Notes: generated by a model not told the origin, from the letters alone. Shown: positions 25,655 through 34,919, counted from the stretch's first letter. The stretch: 64,000 nucleotides of DNA from JALZVT01 sp039029135 (GCA_039029135.1 JBCCGT010000012.1:62001-126000), one strand, 5' to 3'. Made by a program: numbers and translations.

Positions 25655-26071
25655 ATGGCCGAAGCAAAAGTCGTTAAAACCATTCATGCGGACATCGAAG
25701 CCGTGTGGGCACAACTCGGAAACTTCGCGGGTATTCAACCGGGCGGGCCAATCGAGTCGGTCTCTTACGACGGCGAAGGCGTCGGCATGGTGCGCACTCT
25801 GGGCATGGGCGGCGGGCAGGTTATCGAGCGTTTAACGGAGCACGACGCGGGCACCCACACCTTCGCCTACGCCATCATCAACGAGGACAGCCCGTTGCCG
25901 TTCTCGAACTATTCGGCAAGGGTAGTGCTCAGTGACAACGGCGACGGCTCGACCACCGTCGACTGGTCCGGCACCTTCGATGCCAAGGGCGTGCCCGAAG
26001 CGGATGCCATCAACGTCGCCACCGGCATTTATGCAGGTGCGATCAAAGGCGCGAGCATCGCCCTGAGCTGA
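25655..26071 (+). CDS. SRPBCC (polyketide cyclase/dehydrase-like) small protein
   Basis: 138 residues starting MAEAKVVKTIHADIEAVWAQLGNFAGIQ, the first strand and helices of the START/SRPBCC helix-grip fold. GEGVGMVRTLGMGGGQVIERLTEHD and STTVDWSGTFDAKG complete the usual beta-sheet. It has no signal peptide. These proteins bind small hydrophobic ligands; the ligand is unknown. GGGGA precedes the ATG. It converges with metR, with a 50-bp gap. Confidence 0.8.
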   Translation: MAEAKVVKTIHADIEAVWAQLGNFAGIQPGGPIESVSYDGEGVGMVRTLGMGGGQVIERLTEHDAGTHTFAYAIINEDSPLPFSNYSARVVLSDNGDGSTTVDWSGTFDAKGVPEADAINVATGIYAGAIKGASIALS

Positions 26072-26121
26072 ACGCGAACAGACGCCCGCGCTACCTCGCG
26101 ACTCACACGACGGCCTGGCGC

Positions 26122-27048
26122 TTACTCCACCACTCGCACAATCCCGTGTAGCGTCGCGAAGCTCGTCTCGCGGGCCTGTTCGAAGAACGCACTCATGAAC
26201 GGCGCCTCGGCCTCGCTCGCGCGCACCGCAGCATAAAGCGTCGGCCACAGCCCCTCCTCGCTCAGCGCGCGCGTTGCGACGTACGCCTTCTCCAGGTACT
26301 CGTGCAGCGCCCAGTTCGGCAGGCAGCAAACGCCGCGACCGCTAGCCACAAGCTGAATCATCATGGTGGTGAGTTCGGTGGTGCGCACACCGGCGGGCAC
26401 AACGCCCGCCGGATCCAGAAAGTCGGTGAAGATATTGAGCCGCTCGCGATCCACCGGGTAGCTGATCAGCGTTTCGTCACTCAGGTCCTGCGGCTCGAGC
26501 CACTCCCGCTCGAGCAGCGGATGATCCTTCGCCAGCGCGACGAGCGCCTCATAGGAAAACAGCGGCTCATAGTGAATCTCGGGATCGGGCTCGGGGTCGG
26601 CAGTAATGACCAAATCCAGATCGTTGCGGCGCAGCGCCGGCAACGCCGCGAAATTGAAACCGCCGGATACATCGAGCTCGACCTCGGGCCAGTTTTCGCG
26701 ATAGGCGTTCAACGCGGGCAGCAGCCACTCCACACAGCTATGACATTCGATGGCCATGAACAGCCGGCCCGTCTCGCCGCCAACCAGCGCGGCGAGATCC
26801 GCCTCTGCGGTCGCGGCCGCGGGCAGCAGTTCATCCGCCAGCTCCAGCAGCCGCAGTCCCGCGGTCGTAAAACGCACCGGCTTGGTCTTGCGCACGAACA
26901 GCGAGCAGCCGAGCCGACCCTCCAGATCCTTGAGCTGGTGCGACAGCGCAGACTGGGTCAGAAAGACCCGCTCGGCGGCTTCGACGAGGCTGCCAGTATC
27001 GCGTAGCGCCGTCAGCGTGCGCAGATGTCGGAGTTCTACGTGGGACAC
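26122..27048 (-). CDS. metR: LysR-family regulator of methionine biosynthesis MetR
   Basis: 308 residues from a GTG giving MSHVELRHLRTLTALRDTGSLVEAAERVFLTQSALSHQLKDLEGRLGCSLFVRK, the LysR helix-turn-helix with the MetR-specific spacing. The effector domain contains IECHSCVEWLLPAL, which matches E. coli MetR IECHSC almost exactly, together with ETLISYPVDRERL and EEGLWPTLYAAVR. MetR responds to homocysteine and activates metE/metH. Here the divergent neighbour is an HD hydrolase and not metE, and no clear TGAA-N5-TTCA site was found in the 252-bp spacer. Confidence 0.92.
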   Translation of the reverse strand: MSHVELRHLRTLTALRDTGSLVEAAERVFLTQSALSHQLKDLEGRLGCSLFVRKTKPVRFTTAGLRLLELADELLPAAATAEADLAALVGGETGRLFMAIECHSCVEWLLPALNAYRENWPEVELDVSGGFNFAALPALRRNDLDLVITADPEPDPEIHYEPLFSYEALVALAKDHPLLEREWLEPQDLSDETLISYPVDRERLNIFTDFLDPAGVVPAGVRTTELTTMMIQLVASGRGVCCLPNWALHEYLEKAYVATRALSEEGLWPTLYAAVRASEAEAPFMSAFFEQARETSFATLHGIVRVVE

Positions 27049-27300
27049 GGTACAGGACCCACCGTTAGGGCACAGTGCGAGGGTTCGGGGGAGCACAGTT
27101 TGGCATCGACAGCCGACATGGTGAGCCATTCGTTGGGCGCTGGGTGACTGTCAGCATAGGCAGCCTGAGCGGCTGTGCGCAATGCTGCGGAACTAGCGCG
27201 AACCACAAATATTGCAACCTCGTTAACGTGCGTGAGTTCACAATTCGCGTACTCAAGCTTCTTTATCATCCGTAAAAGTCCATGGAGAGTAGGACAGAAC

Positions 27301-28209
27301 ATGTTCAATAGTGAACAACTCGTGATCGACGCCTTCGTCGAGCACATCGGGGGCGCGTTCACCGACGCCTTCCCGAACGCCACGGGCGCTCAGCAGGGAT
27401 TGCTGCGCCAGGCGACGCGCGGCGCGCTCGAACTGCTCGCCAAGTCCGACGCGGCCTATCACGACGTACAGCACTCGATTCTGGTCACAGACGTCGGCCA
27501 GACTATCCTGTGGGGACGCATCTCTAGCCAGGGCGATCTTAGCCCGGAGGACTGGCTGCACGCTGTTTTGGCCATGCTGTACCACGACGTCGGCTATCTG
27601 CGCGGCGCGCTAGCGGACGATCGCGCGGGCAGCTATCTGGTCGACAAGAACGGCGGTCGCGTAGAGCCGCCGCCGGGCGCAACCGATGCGTTCATGAGTC
27701 CGTACCACGTCGAACGCAGCCGCATGTACGTCGAGCAGCGCTTCGCACGCGAGACCCTGATCGACGCCGAGGTCATCTCGGCCTACATCGAGATCACCCG
27801 CTTTCCGGTGCCAGCCGACGCGAACTACCAGCGTGCCGGCGATCTGGGCGGGCTAGTAAGGGCTGCGGATCTCATCGGCCAGCTCGCCGATCCCAACTAT
27901 CTACAAAAGCTCGCGTATCTGTTCGCCGAGTTCAAAGAGACCGGCGACGGTGCGGCCCTGGGTTATCAGAACGCAGGCCAACTGCGTCGCACCTACCCGG
28001 CATTCTTTTACGAGCAGGTCCGGCCCTACATCAGCGAGGGCCTGCGCTACCTGCGGCGCTCGACCACCGGCAATCAGTGGGTCGCGCAGCTCTATAGCCA
28101 CGTCTACACCGAACAGCACAACGAGCCGAGCTTCGGTCCGGAGCGCGGCGCTGTGACTGGCGAGGACGAGGTCGTGGTCGTCGCACTGCCCAATCGCAGC
28201 GGCGGCTAG
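27301..28209 (+). CDS. HD-domain metal-dependent phosphohydrolase
   Basis: 302 residues. Metal ligands of the HD/PDEase type are visible: YHDVQHS (about residue 54), AMLYHDVGYLRG (HD pair, about residue 100), SPYHVERSR (about residue 140) and RAADLIGQLAD (Asp). This resembles the vertebrate-type PDE-like HD hydrolases sometimes annotated metal-dependent phosphohydrolase. Substrate (cyclic or other nucleotide) is unknown. The ATG at 27301 follows GGAGAG/AGGACA. It is divergent from metR and is separated by 128 bp from the glycosyltransferase operon. Confidence 0.8.
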   Translation: MFNSEQLVIDAFVEHIGGAFTDAFPNATGAQQGLLRQATRGALELLAKSDAAYHDVQHSILVTDVGQTILWGRISSQGDLSPEDWLHAVLAMLYHDVGYLRGALADDRAGSYLVDKNGGRVEPPPGATDAFMSPYHVERSRMYVEQRFARETLIDAEVISAYIEITRFPVPADANYQRAGDLGGLVRAADLIGQLADPNYLQKLAYLFAEFKETGDGAALGYQNAGQLRRTYPAFFYEQVRPYISEGLRYLRRSTTGNQWVAQLYSHVYTEQHNEPSFGPERGAVTGEDEVVVVALPNRSGG

Positions 28210-28337
28210 TCGATTCCACGAGGCGCCGCTCCGGTTTCCGATCCGGCGCCCTCTGCAGCAGAGCAAGACGCCACCCGCTAGGGCGACCCACGAGGGCAAT
28301 GCTATCCTGCATGGTCACACGTCTTGTCTGATTCCCT

Positions 28338-29582
28338 ATGTCCCTTCGCATCGCCCTGTTGGGTTACCGCGGCAATCCCTACAGCGGTGGTCAGGGGATC
28401 TATCTGAAGTACCTGTCCGCGGCGCTGGCCGATCTCGGCCACCGGGTAAGCGTGATCGGCGGGCCGCCTTACGCCGAGCTCGATGCCAAAGTCACCCAGA
28501 TCAAGCTGCCCAGCCTCGACCTGTACAGCGAGCCGAATCCACTGACGGCGCTGCGACCGCAGCACCTGCGCTCCTTCGCCGACACCTTCGAATGGTGGTC
28601 GATGATCACGGGCGGCTTCGCCGAGCCCTACACCTTCGGCCGCCGCCTGCTGCGCTGGTGGGACGCTCACGGCAGCGACTTCGATGTGGTGCACGACAAC
28701 CAGAGCCTGTGCTGGGCCCTGCTGAAACTGCAGCGCCGCAGCGTGCCGCTGGTCACCACCATCCACCACCCCATCACCTCGGATCGCGACATCGCGCTGA
28801 ACGCGGCTGACGGCATCGGTCATCGGCTGTTGATTCGTCGCTGGCACAGTTTCCTGCGCATGCAGAGCCGCGTGGCGCGACAGCTCAACAGCATCGTCAC
28901 GGTGAGTGACTGTTCACGTCGCGATATTGCGGCGGCGTTCAACATACCGGCGGAGCGAATCCGGGTAGTGCCTAACGGCATCGACGCCCGCGTGTTTCGG
29001 CCCGACCCATCGATCGCGCGCCACGACGAGCGGCTGATCAGCACGGCAAGCGCTGATCAGCCGCTGAAAGGCACGGTGCATCTCGTCCGCGCGTTGGCGC
29101 AGCTGCGCGAGCGCCGACCCAACCTGCGGCTAACCCTGATCGGCAAGCCGCGAGCGGGTGGGCCGACCGACGAGCTGATCCGCCGCCTCGATCTGAGTGC
29201 GGCGATCGAGTTTCGCTCCGGGCTGACGACAGACGAGATCCGCGAGCTATACGCCCGCTCGACCGTCGCGGTCGTGCCGTCCGAGTATGAGGGCTTCGGG
29301 CTGCCGGCCGGCGAGGCCATGGCCTGCGGCGTGCCGCTGGTCTCCACAGATGGCGGCGCGCTGCCGGAGGTCGTCGGCGACGCCGGCGTGATCGTGCCCG
29401 CCGGCAACCCGCTGGCGCTGGCGGCCGCCATCGAAGACCTGCTGCAGCAACCCGAACGTCGACACGCGCTCTCCGAGGCCGGTCGCGCGCGCATCAAGGC
29501 ACAGTTCGACTGGCGCGGCGCGGCGGAGGCCATGACCCGAATCTACGGCGACGCCATCGGCGCGGGAGCTATCGCCGCATGA
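28338..29582 (+). CDS. GT4-family glycosyltransferase
   Basis: 414 residues with the GT-B fold: an N-terminal Rossmann with GYRGNPYSGGQGIYLKYLSAALADLGHRVSVIGG, an inter-domain PNGID (VVPNGIDARVF), and the C-terminal nucleotide-sugar site ST.DQPLKGTVHLVRAL and EYEGFGLPAGEAMACGVP (EX7E). Such enzymes transfer sugars from UDP/GDP donors. The first Gly-rich loop GGQG is the one expected in GT4. It is coupled by an ATGA overlap to the methyltransferase gene. Confidence 0.9.
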   Translation: MSLRIALLGYRGNPYSGGQGIYLKYLSAALADLGHRVSVIGGPPYAELDAKVTQIKLPSLDLYSEPNPLTALRPQHLRSFADTFEWWSMITGGFAEPYTFGRRLLRWWDAHGSDFDVVHDNQSLCWALLKLQRRSVPLVTTIHHPITSDRDIALNAADGIGHRLLIRRWHSFLRMQSRVARQLNSIVTVSDCSRRDIAAAFNIPAERIRVVPNGIDARVFRPDPSIARHDERLISTASADQPLKGTVHLVRALAQLRERRPNLRLTLIGKPRAGGPTDELIRRLDLSAAIEFRSGLTTDEIRELYARSTVAVVPSEYEGFGLPAGEAMACGVPLVSTDGGALPEVVGDAGVIVPAGNPLALAAAIEDLLQQPERRHALSEAGRARIKAQFDWRGAAEAMTRIYGDAIGAGAIAA

Positions 29583-30370
29583 GCCTGGACACCATCCGCG
29601 CGGCACACCTGCCCGATCTCGCAGGCAAACGGGTGCTGGATCTCGGCTGCGGCGAGGGTCGGCACGCGCTGTCGACCTGGCTGACCCAGCGGGCCATCGT
29701 CGTGGGCATCGACATGAGCGAGGCGGATCTCGCGACCGCGCGCTCGCGGCAGGGCGACTTTCCGCTCGCCGAGGACGATGGCCGCGCGCTGCATTTCCTC
29801 AAGGCTGACGGCCTGCGCCTGCCGTTCGACGATGCGAGCTTCGACGTCGTGATTTGCTCGGAGGTGCTGGAGCACATCCCGGACTACCAGGCCATGCTGC
29901 GCGAGGCGAACCGCGTGCTGATCGACGGCGGAACCCTGGCCGTCAGCGTCCCGCGCTACTGGACGGAGTGGATCTGCTGGCGCCTGTCCCGCGGCTATCG
30001 CGAGACCCCGGGCGGGCACATTCGTATCTTTCGCAACGCGACACTCAGGCACGCGGTCGAGAGCCTGGGATTCCGCCGCTACGCGCGCCACTGGGCGCAC
30101 GCGCTGCACTCTCCCTACTGGTGGCTGCGTTGCCTGTTCTGGAGCAGCGCGGACGACAACCCGCTGGTCAGGGCTTATCACCGCATGCTGGTGTGGGACC
30201 TGATGCAGCAGCCGAAGCTGACGCGCGGCCTCGAGCGGCTGCTGGACCCGCTGCTCGGTAAGAGCATCGCCATGTACTTCGTGAAGATGGCGTCGCGCAG
30301 CGCGAGCGCGCCGAACGCGGGGTTGAGCGTCCAGACCCCGTCGACAGAGGCGACCAGCCATGCTGCCTGA
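29579..30370 (+). CDS. Class I SAM-dependent methyltransferase
   Basis: 263 residues. Motif I VLDLGCGEGRHAL lies at about residue 20, motif II GIDMSEADLATARSR, and the acidic motif III DASFDVVICSEVLEHIPDYQAMLREANRVL. The C-terminal half (WTEWICWRLSRGYRETPGGHIRIF) resembles methyltransferases of glycan or lipid assembly clusters. The gene sits between a glycosyltransferase and a cyclase-like gene, all coupled, suggesting a shared pathway to a glycosylated, methylated product. Confidence 0.88.
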   Translation: MSLDTIRAAHLPDLAGKRVLDLGCGEGRHALSTWLTQRAIVVGIDMSEADLATARSRQGDFPLAEDDGRALHFLKADGLRLPFDDASFDVVICSEVLEHIPDYQAMLREANRVLIDGGTLAVSVPRYWTEWICWRLSRGYRETPGGHIRIFRNATLRHAVESLGFRRYARHWAHALHSPYWWLRCLFWSSADDNPLVRAYHRMLVWDLMQQPKLTRGLERLLDPLLGKSIAMYFVKMASRSASAPNAGLSVQTPSTEATSHAA

Positions 30371-31388
30371 GTACCTGCGGCGCACGGCGGCCTATATCGC
30401 CGACCTGCAGCACAACAGCGGCGCGATCCCCTGGTTCGCCGACGGCATCGTCGATCCCTGGGACCACATCGAGGCGGCAATGGGACTGAACGTCGCTGGC
30501 TACGCCGACGAGGCGCGCGCCGCCTACGGCTGGCTGGCGGAGCATCAGGAGCCGAACGGCGCCTGGTTCGCGGCCTACCGCAACCACAGCGTCGTGGACG
30601 CGACGCGCATGGAGACTAACTTCGTCGCGTACGTCGCCACCGGTGTGTGGCACCACTATCTGACGACCGGCGACCGGACGTTCCTGCGCCAGCGCTGGCC
30701 CATGGTCGAGGCCGCGCTGGAGTTTGTCCTCGACCTGCAGGCAGACACCGGCGAGATCTACTGGGCCGTCGATCGCGACAAGGGCGTCGATGAAGACGCG
30801 CTCGTCACCGGCTGCAGCTCGATCTATCGCAGTCTTGCCTGCGCCCAGCAGGCCTGTATCGCGCTGGGCGAGAGCGCCACCGCCGAACGCTATCGCCACG
30901 CCGGCGAGCGCCTGCGCACCGCCCTGCTGCACCGGCCGGAGCGCTTCGATCGCACCTGGCCATCCAAGGCGCGCTATTCCATGGACTGGTTTTATCCGGT
31001 GCTGACGGGTGTGACGACCGGCGCCGCCGCAGAACGGCGCATCGACGAGCGCTGGGACGAGTTCGTGGTTGCCGGCCTCGGCTGTCGCTGCGTCAGCGAC
31101 GAGCCGTGGGTGACGATCGCAGAAACCTGCGAGCTAGTCATGGCGCTGGTCGCGATCGGGCGCACCCGGCACGCCAGCGAGCTATTCGAAAACCTGCGCC
31201 GCTTCCAGACGGAGGACGGCGGTTGGTGGACGGGCTACGTGTTCCGCGACGAGGCGCTGTGGCCGGAGGAGCGGCCGACGTGGACTGCCGGAGCCGTGCT
31301 GCTGGCGGCGGACGCGCTGCTGGAGATCACGCCGGCGGCGCGCTGGTTCGAGTCAGTTTCCGAAAACGCGCTCAATTCGCGCCGATAA
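30360..31388 (+). CDS. Alpha/alpha-barrel prenyltransferase/squalene-cyclase-like protein
   Basis: 342 residues of repeated helical pairs with WFADGIVDPWDHIEAAMGL, HQEPNGAWFAAY, LDLQADTGEIYWAVD and RRFQTEDGGWWTGYVF. These QxxxG-W-like repeats resemble terpene cyclase/prenyltransferase barrels and also six-hairpin glycosidases. No catalytic DXDD is present, so terpene cyclase activity is doubtful. It overlaps the methyltransferase gene by 11 bp and, convergently, the TPR gene by 17 bp. Confidence 0.72.
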   Translation: MLPEYLRRTAAYIADLQHNSGAIPWFADGIVDPWDHIEAAMGLNVAGYADEARAAYGWLAEHQEPNGAWFAAYRNHSVVDATRMETNFVAYVATGVWHHYLTTGDRTFLRQRWPMVEAALEFVLDLQADTGEIYWAVDRDKGVDEDALVTGCSSIYRSLACAQQACIALGESATAERYRHAGERLRTALLHRPERFDRTWPSKARYSMDWFYPVLTGVTTGAAAERRIDERWDEFVVAGLGCRCVSDEPWVTIAETCELVMALVAIGRTRHASELFENLRRFQTEDGGWWTGYVFRDEALWPEERPTWTAGAVLLAADALLEITPAARWFESVSENALNSRR

Positions 31389-32454
31389 ACTCAGGGAGCG
31401 TATGCGATAGCCCCGCGAGCCGACTGGCGGCCTCGCGCAGGAGACGCACGTCCGCGACCTCGCGCTGCAGTGACATTCCGGCGCGCAGAATCTGCTCTGC
31501 GCGGACGGCGTCTTCAGCCACATAGAGCAGGTACTCACCCAACTCACGGGCATGCGCTAGATCGCCAAGCCGCAACAGCGCGGAGACCTCAGACTCCAGC
31601 GCCGAATCCGTGCTCTGGCCAAGCGCGCGCGTAGCTCGGGCACGCTTCACGCGCAGGCCGAACGCCGTTGTGCCGGCACCGATCAACGCAAGAACGTCGT
31701 CCGGCCGCCGAAGCTGCAGCAAAGCTTCGGCAAGCGCTGCCTGATGCCGCGTCGCCGGCTCTAACGCCTGTGCGGACTGGTAGTGCTTGAGCGCCCGAGG
31801 CCACAGATTCAACTGCGCGGCCAGATCACCCGCGGTCGCAAACAGCCACGCCCGCTGTCGAGGTGCGACGCCATTCGGCAGCGCTGCGAGCAGTCGCTCA
31901 AAGCGGCCAAGATCGCGCTCACCCGGCGAATCATCCATCACCTGACGAGCACGCAGACGACACGCCGCTCGCTCGAGCCAATCGATACGCGCTTGCCGAC
32001 AGTGCGCTAGCGCCTGCCCGCCCTGGCCCTGCAGGGTAAGGATCGAAGCGGCAAGCGCGTTGGCCGGGCCGTCCGCCGGCCGCGCATAGAGCACGACCTG
32101 CAGGTGCTCAAGCGCGGCTGTGAACTCGTGCGCGGCTTGCGCTACGCGAGCCGCCAGATAGCGAGCGCGCAGGTCATTCGGCGCGGCCGTAAGCAGCCGC
32201 GCGGCAAGAATCTCCGCGCGATCCAAAGCTGAAGGCTCCCCGCCGACTCGAAAACTCTGCAGCGTCGCGATCAATTCAGACGCCGTCGCTCCCGCTGGCG
32301 CGACGGCAGGCGCAGCGTGTTCGGCGCCGTGCCCGTTCCTATGGGCGTGCAGCTTCATCGAGCCCGTCAACATCACCAAGGCAATGCAGACGAGCGACCA
32401 GCAGACGGAGACCCGGCGCCGTCGGCCCGTCGGTGACGCAATACCGTTGTTCAT
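31372..32454 (-). CDS. Secreted tetratricopeptide-repeat protein
   Basis: 360 residues with a signal anchor (residues about 17-36) and a His/Ala-rich segment (HAHRNGHGAEHAAP), followed by helical repeats of TPR type, for example LRARYLAARVAQAAHEFTAALEHLQVVLYARP and AWLFATAGDLAAQLNLWPRALKHYQSAQALEP. It follows the DUF4331 gene at 34073-32469 by 14 bp, probably in the same operon. Protein-protein scaffolding in the periplasm is the likely role. The His-rich stretch might bind metal. Confidence 0.72.
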   Translation of the reverse strand: MNNGIASPTGRRRRVSVCWSLVCIALVMLTGSMKLHAHRNGHGAEHAAPAVAPAGATASELIATLQSFRVGGEPSALDRAEILAARLLTAAPNDLRARYLAARVAQAAHEFTAALEHLQVVLYARPADGPANALAASILTLQGQGGQALAHCRQARIDWLERAACRLRARQVMDDSPGERDLGRFERLLAALPNGVAPRQRAWLFATAGDLAAQLNLWPRALKHYQSAQALEPATRHQAALAEALLQLRRPDDVLALIGAGTTAFGLRVKRARATRALGQSTDSALESEVSALLRLGDLAHARELGEYLLYVAEDAVRAEQILRAGMSLQREVADVRLLREAASRLAGLSHTLPEFIGAN

Positions 32455-32468
32455 CGTTTGACCTCCCC

Positions 32469-34073
32469 TCAGTCCGTCGGCGTCGGAATCGGGGCGTCAA
32501 CCGGAGAACCGGGATAGGGGGTCAGCAGATACGGAAAGCTGTTGTTCAGTTCATTCGCGTTCAGCGGCGCGCCGTCGGTGAAGGGGACATTGCCCACAGG
32601 CGCATCGGCCGGTTCACACAGCCCGAGATTGACCCCGGCGCCCCCTTCCCCGAGTGGCAGCGGGTGGCAAAGCGCACCCATGACGACCCGCAGGGCTATA
32701 TCGACCACGTCGTCGCCCGGACGACGGCCGTTCGGGAAGCCCGCCAGATCACCGTCGAGCACGCCGAGGGGGCGCTGCGAGTCACGCGCAGTCGCGGGCA
32801 CCGCGGTGTTCAGGCGCAGCATCTCTCCGGGCCTGCCTTCCGCAAACTGGTTCAAGCCCGGGAATCCGGTCAGAAACGCCGTCACCAGATCGACGCGCGG
32901 GAAGTTCGACGGCGCAAGGTCCTCAAAGTCTGTGCCCAGGGTTGCGTTAACCGCATCGCGAAACAGGCTGTCGAGAATGAGCGGCAGGCTCGGGTGTGTA
33001 ACGAACGACAGAAACTGGCCGTCGCGACGCGGCTCGCTCGCGTTGAACAGGTCTTTGCTGGTAAAACCGATGACCAACTCATTGACCAGAGGCGCTGACA
33101 GACGGGAAACCTGTGTGTAGCGACCTTCCGTTGTCTCGGGATTCAGAAAGTCTGGTCGCCGATCGAGCATCGAAGTTTCCCGCAAACTTGCCGTGGTCCA
33201 GGCGCCGATGACGGGCGAGCCGTTGCCGACAAGACAGTCCTTGTGCACTTCCATCGCAATCGACGTGACATTGGTGCGGTCCAGCACATTGCGCCCCGGA
33301 TCCTGAGTCACGCCGCCCGGAAAACCGTTACCGTCGCCCGCGCCAGGCGCACTGTCGCCCTCAACCGGCACGAAATTCACCAGATCGAACACCTCGCCGA
33401 GGTTCAGTTTGAACGCCTCGTGTCGCTGACCGACGAACACGCGGGCAGGTGCCGCGCAGCCCGGAACGTTGGCATGATGGACGAAGCTGTCGGCGTAGGC
33501 CGTGTACTGGCCCGGACCGCCAAACGTCTTCGTACCGGAATAGTCGAACGGCTTGGCGAAGTCCTCACCTCCGGTGTTGGTATCGACGAGCGGCTCGCGC
33601 GAGCGCTGGCGGCCGTTGCGTACAACGCCCACTTGATAACTCTCAAGATGCGACAGACCCGGCGCCGAATCCGCAGCGATCGGGCCGACGTTGCGCAGCA
33701 CCGCAGAGTTGGTCACACCAGCCACCGTCAGCTCCACCCCGTTGGGGCCCTGCAGCGAATCGCTGAACTCGAACTGAAACGTAATGTCCTCACGGCTGTC
33801 GCCGTCGTTGTCGATGTGAATCTCATAGCGCGCCTCGCTGTCCAACGGAAAGTAGGTTGGGCCGCCGTAGGCCGCCTGCAGCGGCAGGTAGTTCGCGATC
33901 AGAGTGACGTAGTCCTCCCGCCCCGGCTCATAGCTGTTGAAGAGGTAGAAATCCGTCCCATCGACTTGCGGAAACTTGGTGATGAACGGTGCCTCACGAT
34001 GGGACGAGGCGTCGACCGTCACCGACGCGATAGTGGTTGCAATCGCCAGGATCGCAATTCGAGAGAGTTTCAT
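32469..34073 (-). CDS. DUF4331 family exported protein A
   Basis: 534 residues with a Sec signal (MKLSRIAILAIATTIASVTVDA) and the DUF4331 start SSHREAPFITKFPQVDGTDFYLFNSYEPGREDYVTL. Later conserved blocks are GPTYFPLDSEARYEIHIDNDGD, FVGQRHEAFKLNLGEVFDLVNFVP, RLSAPLVNELVIG and FPNGRRPGDDVVDIALRVVMGALC. The family is common downstream of ECF sigma factors and of unknown function. The ATG at 34073 follows GGAG. It is strongly similar throughout to the DUF4331 protein at 34924-36531. A promoter-like site (34124-34149) lies 51 bp upstream. Confidence 0.85.
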   Translation of the reverse strand: MKLSRIAILAIATTIASVTVDASSHREAPFITKFPQVDGTDFYLFNSYEPGREDYVTLIANYLPLQAAYGGPTYFPLDSEARYEIHIDNDGDSREDITFQFEFSDSLQGPNGVELTVAGVTNSAVLRNVGPIAADSAPGLSHLESYQVGVVRNGRQRSREPLVDTNTGGEDFAKPFDYSGTKTFGGPGQYTAYADSFVHHANVPGCAAPARVFVGQRHEAFKLNLGEVFDLVNFVPVEGDSAPGAGDGNGFPGGVTQDPGRNVLDRTNVTSIAMEVHKDCLVGNGSPVIGAWTTASLRETSMLDRRPDFLNPETTEGRYTQVSRLSAPLVNELVIGFTSKDLFNASEPRRDGQFLSFVTHPSLPLILDSLFRDAVNATLGTDFEDLAPSNFPRVDLVTAFLTGFPGLNQFAEGRPGEMLRLNTAVPATARDSQRPLGVLDGDLAGFPNGRRPGDDVVDIALRVVMGALCHPLPLGEGGAGVNLGLCEPADAPVGNVPFTDGAPLNANELNNSFPYLLTPYPGSPVDAPIPTPTD

Positions 34074-34123
34074 TGGTTTCGCTCCATGCTGTTTATGTGC
34101 GGAACTGTTGTTCCTGGTACTTC

Positions 34124-34149
34124 TACGCTTGGAGGGACCAACTGGATGC
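34124..34149 (-). promoter_or_regulatory. ECF-type promoter, DUF4331 A
   Basis: Read on the minus strand: GCATCCAGTTG, 11 bp, CGTA. The same two blocks with the same spacing lie upstream of DUF4331 B (36562-36587). The CGTA block resembles the -10 of group RpoE/ChrR-type ECF promoters, and the first block would be the -35. It lies about 50 bp before the start codon. Confidence 0.6.
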
Positions 34150-34323
34150 GTCGGTGCTTGAAAAAGATGGAGATTGATTGCAAGGAATCGCCACACACGA
34201 AACAACCGACGCAAACGCGGCGGATGCAACCCTTTGGCATGCAGGGAAGCCGACAGACGCAGAGAAGAGAGGAGAAGAGAAGAGCGAATCAGCGTCAGCG
34301 CAAACCCGCGATCAGTGCGCGGC

Positions 34324-34345
34324 TAGCGCCGTTTCGCCGGCGCTA
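34324..34345. terminator. GC-rich hairpin downstream of the lipoprotein gene
   Basis: TAGCGCCG and CGGCGCTA pair perfectly around a 6-nt loop. It lies about 70 bp downstream of the stop of the minus-strand lipoprotein gene. No T-run follows on the minus strand, so it could be a weak terminator or a 3'-end stabilising stem. The rest of the 339-bp gap contains only the DUF4331 A promoter. Confidence 0.4.
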
Positions 34346-34412
34346 ACCTGCACAGTGGGACAGCCAGCGCGCCTACCGCGCTCTGCTAGATTTGGGTCGG
34401 GGACAGGATCCG

Positions 34413-34919
34413 TCAGTTCAGCAGATCGGCAAACTCATCGCCCTCGATATCGGCGTCAAACACTCGTGAGTTGATGTCTCGAGCCTGCGCCGTCTCCGCG
34501 TCGGCAAAAACGTCCCTCACGAACTGCCGCAGCGAGGCACGCTGTGCTTCGACGGTCACGCCGAAGCTAGAACGCGCGACCAGTCCATCCGGGTCGGCGG
34601 CGCTCACCACAATGGTAACGCTGCCTAACGTAGCGGGATTGGGGGTGAGTATCAGCGTCGCCCGCCGACCGTCGCCCAAAAGCATCAGGCCGTCGCCCGC
34701 AATGACGCTCTCGTCGCTGGAGCTAACGCTAAACGTCAGCTCGTCATCATCGTCCACTGCAGCAATCTCAATAGGAACCGATGATTGGTTTGCGCTAATT
34801 GTGACATCGGCAATCGGCTCCAGCATTGGCGCATCGTTGGACCCGCCACCGCAGGCCACCAACAGCAAAGCGGTGATGGCCAGCGAACAGTATCCTACGC
34901 GTATCTTCGCTCGGTACAT
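34413..34919 (-). CDS. Small lipoprotein with cadherin/Ig-like domain
   Basis: 168 residues. Lipobox ALLLVAC (acylated Cys about residue 18) followed by GGGSNDAPML and a beta-sandwich domain LEPIADVTISANQSSVPIEIAAVDDDDELTFSVSSSD...VIVVSAADPDGLVARSSF, the pattern of dystroglycan-type cadherin-like repeats. The C-terminal tail is short, helical and acidic. The ATG lies 4 bp beyond the stop of DUF4331 B, so the two genes are coupled. The partner is presumably the DUF4331 protein. Confidence 0.72.
   Translation of the reverse strand: MYRAKIRVGYCSLAITALLLVACGGGSNDAPMLEPIADVTISANQSSVPIEIAAVDDDDELTFSVSSSDESVIAGDGLMLLGDGRRATLILTPNPATLGSVTIVVSAADPDGLVARSSFGVTVEAQRASLRQFVRDVFADAETAQARDINSRVFDADIEGDEFADLLN

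Noticed and set aside
26302..27006. Long plus-strand open frame opposite metR
   Set aside because: It is antisense to the clear LysR-family gene and has no motif; high GC makes such shadows common throughout the window.
27049..27300. Search for a MetR binding site in the metR/HD spacer
   Set aside because: No TGAA-N5-TTCA was found; GTGAGTTCAC is palindromic but not in the MetR pattern.
28239..28268. GGCGCCG stem downstream of the HD hydrolase gene
   Set aside because: The stem pairs, but there is no T-run and the segment is too GC-rich to distinguish from chance; not reported as a terminator.
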